The position numbers and the translations under genes were made by a program. The notes under the pieces are model-generated. The model did not search any database, was not told where the DNA came from, and saw only the letters and a program-made list of their open reading frames with translations. This document shows, one piece after another, positions 55,593 to 64,000 of a stretch of 64,000 bases of DNA (position 1 is its first letter; each line of letters starts with the position of its first letter). Origin of the DNA: Euptelea pleiosperma (taxonomy: Eukaryota; Streptophyta; Magnoliopsida; Ranunculales; Eupteleaceae); contig CM068547.1 in the NCBI GenBank assembly GCA_035048495.1, positions 18,731,913-18,795,912 on the forward strand, written 5' to 3'.

Positions 55593-56282
55593 CGAGGAAG
55601 GTAGAAGAAGAAGAAGAAGAGGAAAATGAAGAGAAAGGGGAGGAGAAACGGCCAAGAGAAGGGGAAAAGGGGCAAGAGAGTTTTTGGGAGAGAATGAAAG
55701 AGATTGGAGGGGGATTAGGGTTCGAACGAACCCCTCTCCTTCTCCTTTTAAAGCTCCCTATTTCTATTAATGGAAATAGGGTATTTTTGAAATAAAAAAA
55801 ATAATTTTTTTTTTTTTTTTTTAAGTAAAAATCTACTTTTCTATGGGGAATCTCCCCAATTAGTGGTCCCCCCGTTTTTTTGAAATTTAATTAAAATTCT
55901 TTGGAAATTCACGGGGTCCACTAACTGGTCGGACAGCGGGTCGATGATGATGGGCCCGGCTACTGGCCCACATGGATTTGTGATGTCCATTGTCTCACAA
56001 GATGATGTGACAGACGGTCTGATGGCGATCGGATGGATGGTGACTTGATTGGGACTCAGATTGGTGGATCGACGGATCTAGAGAGATCCAACGGTTCGAT
56101 TGATGATCCAACGGTCCGATGGAAGATCCAACGGTCAGAAAGCTAAGGGAGATGAGATAGAGCCGATGGGCAGGAGTTCTGGGGTTAGGTCAGTAGATTC
56201 GAGGACCGAGAGATGAAGAGAAAGAGAGAATAAAGAGAGATGAGAGAGAAAGTATCAAAAAATAGAGAGAAAAGCACTGGCG

Positions 56283-56346
56283 GAGGGTCTGGAACCCTGG
56301 TCTTCACTGTGACCATCCTCACGCTTCTCCAGTAGAGTCGACTATC
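56283..56346 (-). promoter_or_regulatory. tRNA-like segment, family A LTR
   Basis: Minus-strand CTCTACTGGAGAAGC and GGGTTCCAGACCC. The second is an exact B-box core. Confidence 0.5.
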
Positions 56347-58659
56347 ATTCTTTGCTGACTCATGTGGCTTTAAACGCTTTGGTTCGTCTCTTGGTCATTG
56401 GCTCTCCTACTCTCTTCGTTCTTTGGGCCGACTTTTTGGTCCTCTTATTCAGCCCATATTTGGCCCATATCTTCTAGTCATAGCATGTGGGCTCTTTAAG
56501 CTTTGATAATGGGCTTTCCTGATCGATGTGGGCTTGCAAGTCTCGAGAATTGTTCCATCGGGGTTTCCTGCGACAGAAGAAGCGCGTAATGAGACTCTAT
56601 CAGAATGACTTCATGTCTAGACTTTCGAAAATGTGTTTAATGCATGCAAATATACCATTTCGTCCAGAAAAGTGTGTTCTACGCAACAAAAGAGACTCTT
56701 ACGTAGAAAAGTAGATAAATAGAGTATTTTAACGTGGGAGAATGCAATAACGCTAAAAGGATAATTGCTTAAAATAAGCACTTTTGAGCGAATATCATGG
56801 TGCAAGAGAGCAGATCCAAGTGGCAACAACAGATGAAGAGAAGAAGAATAAGAAGAAGAAGAAGAAGGGGGAGGAGAAGGAGGAGGGGGGAAAGAGATTC
56901 GGGTTCGAGCTCCCCTTTTCCTTCCTCTTTTATACCCCTCTTCAATGGAAAATAAGAATTTAAAATTTTTTTTTAAAGAAAATTTCTTTTCTTTTAATGG
57001 AGAATTTCCCCATTTAATGGACCCCCCCTTTTTGAAAAATTATTTCGCGGGGTTCCACTAAGTGGTTGGGCCGTGGGTCAATGATGATGGGCCCGTATGC
57101 TGGCCCATATGGAATGATGAGGGTGATATTCGCTCAAAAGTGCTTATTTTAAGTAATTATCCTTTTAGCGTTATCGCACTCTCCTACGTAAAACTGCTCT
57201 ATTTATCTGCTTTTCTACGTAAGAGTTTCTTCTATTGTGTAGAACACACTTTTCTGGATGAAATGGTATATTTGCATGCATTAAACACATTTTTGGAAGT
57301 CTAGATATAAAGTCATTCTGATAAAGTCTCATTACGCGTTTCTTCTGTCGCAGGAAACCCCGATGGGACGATTCTTGAGACTTGCGGGTCCACATTGATC
57401 ATAGAAGCCTCATATCAACGCGTAAAAAGCCAACAGGCTATGACAGGCCAAGTACGGGTCGGGGCAGAGGATCACGGAGCTGATCCAAAGAACCAAAAGA
57501 GTTGGAGAGCTAGAGAGCTGAAGACCAAGAGACGGACCAAAGATTCAAAGTCACAAAAGTGGTGGTTAACATGATTCGAGAAGGCGATAGAAGTCTATGT
57601 TGAAGATTTAGATTTTAAACCCTCCGCTAGTTGTTATCTCTGCAGTCTGTAGAATTTTCTCTTTCCTCTCTCCTCTCTCTTCATATCCCTATACATCACC
57701 ACGCGATCTTCAAATCTACTGACCTAACCTCAGAACTCCTGCTAGTTGGCCCTGGCCCATCTCCCTGAGCTTTCTGACCGTTGGATCATCCATCGGACCG
57801 TTGGATCTCTCTAGATCCGTCAGTCTACCAATCTGGATCCCAATCCAGTCATCATCCGTCTGATCGATTCTTTTTTGCAAATCATCCGTCACACCATCTT
57901 ATGAGATGATGGCCATCATCAGTCCATGTGGGCCAGCAGCCGGGCCCATCATCATCGACCCGCGGCCCGACCATTTAGTGGACCCCGCGATTTTAAAATG
58001 CTTTAAATTAATTTTTTTTTAAATAAAAAGGGGGGGTCCACTAAATGGGGAAATCCCCCAAAGAAAAAAGGTTTTCTTTAAAAAAAAAAATTTTATTTCA
58101 AAAATTCTCATTTTCCATTAAAGGAAAGTGGGAGCTTTTAAAAGGAGAAGAGAAGGGTTCGTTTGAACCCTAATCCCCCTCCCATCTTCACCTCTCCTTT
58201 CCCCAAAACTCCCCCCACGATTTCTTCTTCTTTGGCTCATTTTCTTCTTCTTTTCTTCACCTTCTTCTTCATCTTCCTCTCTTATTTCTCGCCGGAGTTG
58301 CAGAACTCCGGCCATCTGAAACTCTTTTAACCTCCCCACATTTCTCATTCACTTATCCTCTCTCTTTGCTTGCTGTCGTAGTCGCCTGCAACATTAGCAG
58401 GTTTTTAGCAACCTTCACCGCCTACAAACCTCCCCTCTTGGGATCTTCACCACCACCAATACTAGTTCGGGCTTTTCCTCTTCAAGGGCAGCACGCAGCA
58501 ACCACTTTCAAGCACCAACATGATCTCCACAACCTGCAACTTTGAGTTGCAGGTATGAAACGTTTTGAAGGTTGCTGCTCCTACCATCTCCACGTCCATA
58601 CCAGTGTTCCTCCCTGGATTGCACCATCGCCTGCTGCCCTCCTCTCTTTCTAACGGTTG

Positions 58660-58684
58660 CTGGAGTTGCAACCAGCAACTCCAG
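58660..58684 (+). other. GGAGTTGC hairpin with compensated ends
   Basis: Arms CTGGAGTTGC / GCAACTCCAG, loop AACCA. Compared with CCGG...CCGG copies, the outer C-G pair is now T-A on both sides. Confidence 0.75.
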
Positions 58685-60483
58685 TTTGTTCTTTTGCTGT
58701 GCGCACCTCCGGCCTCATCCTCCACTTGTTGTGCACACCATGCTCCTTCATGCGCCACCGCCATCTTGCAGGCCTGTAGCCCTCACCAGCAGCGCCTCAC
58801 CTCCCACACGGACTGCACACAATGCTTCACCCCATCATAAACACGCCAGCCTCCTGCAACTCCGATAAGAGATCTCCTTCCTCCATCTCTGTCACGCCTT
58901 GCTGCAAGATATTCCCTAGCAAGCATCGCCTTCACCTTGTTCCACCACCGACCGTGCTCACCTCCACTGCATGAGTCGAGTTTCTCTTGCTGGATTGGTC
59001 CATTACGCCACCTACATCACCGATTCTCCATCACCATAACAACCGGCCAGCACTATTCTCCACCACCAGGATCATTACTTGCTGGCCGGACCACTCATTG
59101 GGTTCATTCTCTCCGGCCAACCCACCCACTCCCGGTAAGTCAATAAAGAATGGTGAGTCTTTATCCTTTTTCTCTCTCTAGAACTCTAGTTTTCTGTCTA
59201 GTTTCCACTTTCTATCTCTAGGTTCTCACCCTTTCTCTCTCTTTTCTCTCATTTTCTCCTCCTAGAATAATTTCTCTCTCCTCGTTTAGATTTCTCTCTC
59301 TAGAATAATCTCTTATTTCTCTCTAGTTTCTCTTAATTAAGTTTTATTAGAAAGTATGTCATCATGTTTAGAACAATTTTCAATTGAGCAGCGTTTTGTA
59401 ACTCAGAATTTTGATTAATCAATTAGAATTTTATTATTATATTTCTGTGTTTTGAACCATTGTCATTGATGTTATTAGTTATTTGTGATCAATTTCCACA
59501 TAAAAAGCATGTTTTAATCTCACTTTGATCACCATTCTCACCCCTCCATAAATTGTTTCCGCAAATTTCTCGCTAAAATCTGTCATTTTATGTCCTTGAA
59601 TTGTGCAAGCTAACCCCGAGTGCGGATCGATATTTGATACGAATCCCTATACAAATTTCACAGGATAAAAATGGGATCTATTACAAATATTGTTGAGATT
59701 TGGGTTTCCGATTCGACGACATGGAAAAACCCTACTTTCAAATGGCGTCGTTGCCGCTCGGGTGACTGGAAGTGCGAAAAGGAGCGTAGATCATGGAATC
59801 GGAAAGTTGCTAAACGCAGAAAGTTCAAACTTGGAAACTTTCTATTTTTTATATTTTTAGCAGACTTTAATTACTATTTTTAGTGCCTCAGACGGTCGGG
59901 TGTAAAGTTGTAATAGTTTAGGAATTTCTTTGATTCTATTTTAGGACTTATCTGTTAGATCTTGTTCTAGGGTTTTTTAGAAACCCTAGATTAAGTGATA
60001 AATTATAAAAAAAATTTAGGGTTTTCATTCTCTGCGGATTTATAGAAGATCACACAAAGTGAGTTTCACTTTTTGGAAAGTTTCCACAATTGTGAAATCC
60101 GGCAAAATCAGGGTTTCCATACTTGAAACATTCCAATTTGAGAGAGTTTCTATCTTTAGAAATCCTCTCAACTTGGAAACATATGAAAAAAGAAACATCC
60201 GATTTTAGCAGGATTCCAATATTTGAAACATTCTAAAATTGAACGAGATTTACATATCTTAACTTTCTTAGAAGGTTTATAAAATTCGGGAAACGATTCA
60301 AATTTAGAAATCTTCCAATTTGGAAATTTCTAAATTAAAATTCCAACTCGAATTAGGATACTAATTCACAGTTGCCTTAATTAATTATTTGTCCTATGCA
60401 CCCTAAAGAAAGGCAATAACCTTCCATATCCAATCCCAAACCTAGACCCTTAGATCTCATTTGCAGGAACACGATCCAGTGTG

Positions 60484-60589
60484 GGTAGGGAGCGAAAGCT
60501 CAAAGAGGTGGAGTCGGGCCCAAGCCCATTTGGATACCCCTCCCTATTCCGCGGAGGCGACCCCATGACGTGGCCTACAGGAGGTAAGT
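60484..60589 (+). promoter_or_regulatory. Candidate structured RNA domain (copy 3)
   Basis: GAGC-GAAA-GCTC at 60490-60501, GGGC-CCAA-GCCC at 60516-60527, outer stem GGTAGG with CCTATT via two wobbles (60484-60489, 60543-60548), and AG-GTAAGT at 60582-60589. The last hairpin of copy 1 is not preserved here. Confidence 0.5.
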
Positions 60590-61825
60590 CTCTATCCTCA
60601 CCTTGAGTACGATAGGGTGTTATTGGGTAAATCATTGCTGCATGTCTATTTGCTTTCGCATACATATTATTCGACTTGCATGGCGTGGCCGTTAATCAAT
60701 CAACTTTAAGAGAGTGACCCAGCTCCAAAAATTGAAACTGGTGGGATTTCATCACCCACCTCATCATTCCAATTGATTTGATCCCAAGGCTCCACTTAAT
60801 TAAAAAAAATCAAGAAGTAGAGCCAATTAGATTGGTGTTCTAAGACACCCCTACACGTAGTCTTTTCATTCATCCCAGGTCGAATAAGTCCACGAGCGCG
60901 GGTCATTGTTGTCTAACACACCCATAGGTCCCTACTACTCAAGTATACCGAGCTCGCCAGTAGCATCTCTGGTTCTTTGATTGGTCTGCTATTTGTTGGG
61001 TTAGGAACACGTACCAACCCTAGCTTAACCCGAGGGAACACTCTTCTTAAACACTTGACCAATCCGGTTAGTTTGGGACGTATTTAAGTCAGCTGTTCTG
61101 CCGCACATCTGCCTAGGTTTCGGATTGCCTTGTTGTTGACTAGAGTTAGTACTAAAGAATTCGCTCTGAAGAGTGTAACCTAGTGAGATCCCAAGAGCGA
61201 CAAAGTTAATTCGACGGGTAACAAGATAAACCAGTGGTCCGCCCACTGCCATAATATACCTCAGCCCACAAACTAACAAGGTAATCCCTAAATATATCCT
61301 GATTGTTTTGGAAATAGGGTTATCATGTTTGCTCCTTATGCATCATATAGTCTACTTCAGGTTAGTGCTTGATATTCGCTCAAAAGTGCTTATTTTAAGC
61401 ACTTATCCTGTTAGCGTTATCGCACCCTCCTACGTAAAACTGCTCTAATTATCCACTTTTCTACGTAAGAGTCTATCTCATTGCGTAAAGCACACTTTTC
61501 TGGACGAAATGGTATATTTGCATGCATTAAACACATTTTCGGAAGTCTAAATATTAAGCCATTCTGATAAAGTCTCATTACGCGCTTCTTCTGTCGCAGG
61601 AAACCCCGATGGGACGATTTTCGAGACTTGTGGGCCCAAATCGATCATGAAAGCCCATTATCAAAGCTTAACAAGCCCACATGCTATAACTAGAAGATAT
61701 GGGCCAAATATGGGCTGAATAAGAGGACCAAAAAGCCGGCCCAAAGAACGAAGAGAGTAGGAGAGCCAATGACCAAGAGACGGACCAAAGCGTTTAAAGC
61801 CACATGAGTCAGCAAAGAATGATGG

Positions 61826-61889
61826 TCGACTCTACTGGAGAAGCGTGAGGATGGTCACAGTGAAGACCAGGGTTCCAGACCCTCCGCCA
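61826..61889 (+). promoter_or_regulatory. tRNA-like segment, family A LTR
   Basis: CTCTACTGGAGAAGC and GGGTTCCAGACCC at 457-520 bp into the LTR. Confidence 0.5.
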
Positions 61890-62241
61890 GTGCTTTTTTC
61901 CATTTTTTTGATACTTTTTCTCTCATCTCTCCTTATTCTCTCTCTCTCTTCATCTCTCGATCCTCGAATCTACTGACCTAACCCCAGAACTCCTGCCTAT
62001 CAGCTCTATCCCATCTCCCTTAGCTTTCTGACCGTTGGATCTTCCATCGGACCGTTGGATCTTCAATCGGACCGTTGGATCTCTCTAGATCCGTCGATCT
62101 ACCAATCTGGGTCCCAATCAAGTCACCATCCATCCGATCGCCTTCAGAATGCCTGTCACATCATCTTGTGAGACGATGGACATCATCAGTCCATGTGGGC
62201 CAGTAGCCGGGCCCATCAGCATCGACCCGCTGTCCGACCAG

Positions 62242-62330
62242 TTAGTGGACCCTGCGAATTTCAAAAATAATTTTAATTAAATGGGGGGTCCACTAATTGG
62301 GGAGATTCCCCATAGAAAAGTAGGTTTTTA

Positions 62331-62373
<43 letters not shown>

Positions 62374-62467
62374 ATTTTTCTTATTTTTTTATTTTCTAAA
62401 ATCCCCTATTTCCATTAATGGAAATAGGGAAGCTTTAAAAGGAGAAGGATAGGGGTTCATTCGAACC
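62242..62467 (+). promoter_or_regulatory. LTR promoter palindromes (second clean copy)
   Basis: TTAGTGGACCC / GGGTCCACTAA (62242-62252, 62286-62296), GGGGAGATTCCCC (62299-62311), poly-A, a perfect 26-bp palindrome with half-site CCCTATTTCCATT (62404-62429), TTTAAAAGG from 62434, and GGTTC...GAACC (62454-62467). Confidence 0.7.
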
Positions 62468-62756
62468 CTAATCCCTCTCCCCTCTCATCCTCTCTTCCCC
62501 CCTTTCAATCCCCCCCACGTTCTCCCTCCACCGGGCCGTTTTTCTTCTTTTCTTCTTCTTCTTCTTCTTCTTCTTCTTCTTCTTCTTCTCCCTTCTCTTC
62601 TCCGGCGAGCTGCTCCACCAAGCATCTACGCCCCTGCCCCTTTGCTGCAACGCCTCCACAGTCCATCCACGACTGCCTGGTGCAGCCCATCATCCATCCA
62701 CGACCGCCTGGTTGCAGCACAAGGTTTCATACCGCCTTCCTCTTCTCACGTTTTTA

Positions 62757-62781
62757 CCGGAGTTGCAGGCTGCAACTCCGG
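62757..62781 (+). other. GGAGTTGCAG hairpin
   Basis: Perfect arms CCGGAGTTGCA / TGCAACTCCGG, loop GGC. Confidence 0.8.
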
Positions 62782-62908
62782 CAGGTCACGAACTCCACCA
62801 CCGTGCACACCTCCGCCTGCAACCACCGTGTTCAACAGCCAGCAGCCCAGCCTCACAACCGTCCAAAGAAGGAGATCGTCTTCTTCGTTTTTTTTTTTTT
62901 ATCTTTGA

Positions 62909-62934
62909 CCGGAGTTGCAGGTCTGCAACTCCGG
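62909..62934 (+). other. GGAGTTGCAG hairpin, second copy in this LTR
   Basis: Perfect arms CCGGAGTTGCAG / CTGCAACTCCGG with a two-base spacer, 150 bp after the first. Confidence 0.8.
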
Positions 62935-64000
62935 CCATCTCTCGTCCCAAGCACCTCCACCCCTGCTGCTGTTGCTGTTTCTCTCCCTCCTTGTTGGTTA
63001 CACGTTCAGGCAGCCACTCCGCCTCAACCACTTTGCTGCCACCACCGTCTTCATCAACATCACAGCACCACTCCGCCTCAACCACGTTGCTGCCATCACC
63101 GTTTTCATCAAACATCACAGTCCCACCCTGTTCACACCGTCTGCAACTCATCCACCAACCTGCAACTCAGCACCACAACCACCATCACCCTTACACGTCC
63201 CTCTCTCTTTGCTTGCTGGTTTGTATGTGTGCACACCTAGCAACTCACGCATTCCATCCAAGCTACCGGAATCATCACCTTGCCGGACTGGAGTTTGCAC
63301 TCCCAAGCCACCATTCCTTCACACCACCGTGCTGCCCCTTCTTTTTCTTCATCTTCTCCACACCAACCGTTGCAACAGCAGTTGTTGCTCACGGGCTCTC
63401 TACCCCATCTCCTCCCTTGAACGGTGCGTCTCCAGCCAATGCCCAAGCATTGTAGCACCACGTGGAAACACCACCATGCTGTCATGCTTCCCCACCACAT
63501 GACCGGCTTCCGCATCATGGCCATACATCTTCTCTGTCCATCTTCACCATTGGTAAGTTCCGCATCCAGGTAATTTTCCATCTTCACTTTCTCTCTCCTC
63601 ATTCTCTCATCAATCTCTCTCTAAGTCTCCCAAGTTGTTTCTCTCTCTAAAACCTCCCATTCTTTCTCTAGGTTTCACTTCTCTCTACTTTCTTTCTCTA
63701 GGTCTCCATCTCTATTTTCTTTATGCTTTATAGAATTGTCATTTTATTATCTTTTTATTAGAAGTTTGTATCTCAACATTTGATTCGAATAAAATTTAGT
63801 TTGATTTTGCAATATTGTGTTCAATTCTTATTCTTAGTTTACTTTCGTGTTTTTGGTTGCTTGTGAAAATTTCTCTCTCTAAAAATCACTAAGCATGTTT
63901 TAAATCCATCACCATTCTCACCTCTCCATGTTTTCTTGATAAAAATCCGTCATTGCATGTTCATGAGTCGCGCTAACTAACCCCGAGTGCGGATCGACAT

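Larger units (their letters stand above)
54202..56797 (-). mobile_element. Family A solo LTR with TGGTG target duplication
   Basis: Minus-strand start TGATATTCGCTC at 56797 and end at 54202 (TGAAAGTAGGG on plus). TGGTG flanks it at 54197-54201 and 56798-56802. 2596 bp. Two hairpins (55234-55259, 55567-55592), promoter palindromes and tRNA-like segment are all present. Confidence 0.92.
53487..57123 (-). mobile_element. Family A LTR fragment, interrupted by a solo LTR
   Basis: Segments 53487-54201 and 56803-57123 are the middle of one minus-strand LTR: GC-rich leader with a degenerate GGAGTTGCA pair at 54165-54190, GAA run, TATA side and the GGGTCCACTAAA region. It is cut on the left by the element ending at 53486 and on the right by the LTR at 57124, so neither terminus remains here. 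Confidence 0.65.
57124..61369 (+). mobile_element. Family A element: 5' LTR and interior, cut by another LTR
   Basis: LTR 57124-59740 (starts TGATATTCGC, ends ACCCTACTTTCA), then AA and primer site TGGCGTCGTTGCCGCTCGGG at 59743. The interior matches 39606-41380 of the other plus-strand element, including the structured domain. It stops where the LTR at 61370 begins; GTGCT precedes that point. GAGGG stands left of the LTR (57119-57123). Two hairpins are at 58292-58311 and 58660-58684. Confidence 0.8.
61370..64000 (+). mobile_element. Family A LTR, runs off the window end
   Basis: It starts TGATATTCGCTCAAAAGTGC. The window ends inside the GAGTGCGGATCGACAT block that lies roughly 110-130 bp before the LTR end in other copies. 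It has a tRNA-like segment, full promoter palindromes, an A-tract of about 38 bp (62334-62371), a TTC run and two hairpins. Left flank GTGCT (61365-61369) would be the target duplication. Whether it is solo cannot be told. ORFs of 186-247 codons (62680-63502) are low-complexity shadows. Confidence 0.85.

Noticed and set aside
62680..63502. Overlapping ORFs of 186-247 codons in three frames
   Set aside because: All three frames of the same CACC- and CAGC-rich LTR stretch are open, which indicates biased composition, not a gene.

Overview
The window looks like a piece of a flowering-plant nuclear genome. It has one intact intronless receptor-like kinase gene in a background of AT-rich intergenic DNA, palindromic MITEs and densely nested LTR retrotransposon remains. 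No bacterial-type operons, CRISPR arrays or true tRNA/rRNA genes were seen. The species cannot be fixed from the sequence.

Layout. 1-9.5 kb: AT-rich intergenic DNA with one MITE (2244-2635), one solo LTR with a perfect 5-bp target duplication (2898-5004) and a Ty1/copia primer-site relic near 5.7 kb. 9.5-11.6 kb: the kinase gene on the minus strand. 11.76-14.05 kb: a MITE cluster in the kinase promoter, with two cases of a MITE inside a relative and a 482-bp palindromic element with a perfect 9-bp duplication. 14.6-16.7 kb: an inverted duplication of a promoter/leader-like segment. 17.9-24.8 kb: a solo LTR containing two further solo LTRs, each with its own perfect target duplication. 25.2-64 kb: an accumulation of one long-LTR family (here family A: LTR 1.8-3.1 kb, starting TGATATTCGC and ending ACTTTCA) in both orientations, plus a Ty3/gypsy-type element with a broken gag.

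Family A is the most interesting content. It appears non-autonomous: no reverse transcriptase or integrase was found, and the internal region is largely non-coding. Its LTR is unusually structured. About 440-460 bp in lies a tRNA-like segment with pol III A-box and B-box motifs. About 1.0-1.07 kb in, nested palindromes stand before a TTTAAAAG TATA-like box. The predicted 5' leader then carries one or two short hairpins with arms CCGGAGTTGCA/TGCAACTCCGG. In the internal region, three copies share a domain of small stem-loops, one of which shows a compensatory base change between copies; a consensus 5' splice site follows the domain. By position this could be a packaging or dimerisation signal, but that is inference. 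One element has two tandem primer-binding sites and ends in a 77-bp foldback instead of a second LTR, yet is flanked by a perfect 5-bp duplication.

Most open reading frames of 60-290 codons in the transposon regions are products of low-complexity sequence (CACC, CAGC, GAA/TTC runs), not genes. The only intact gene I support is the kinase.
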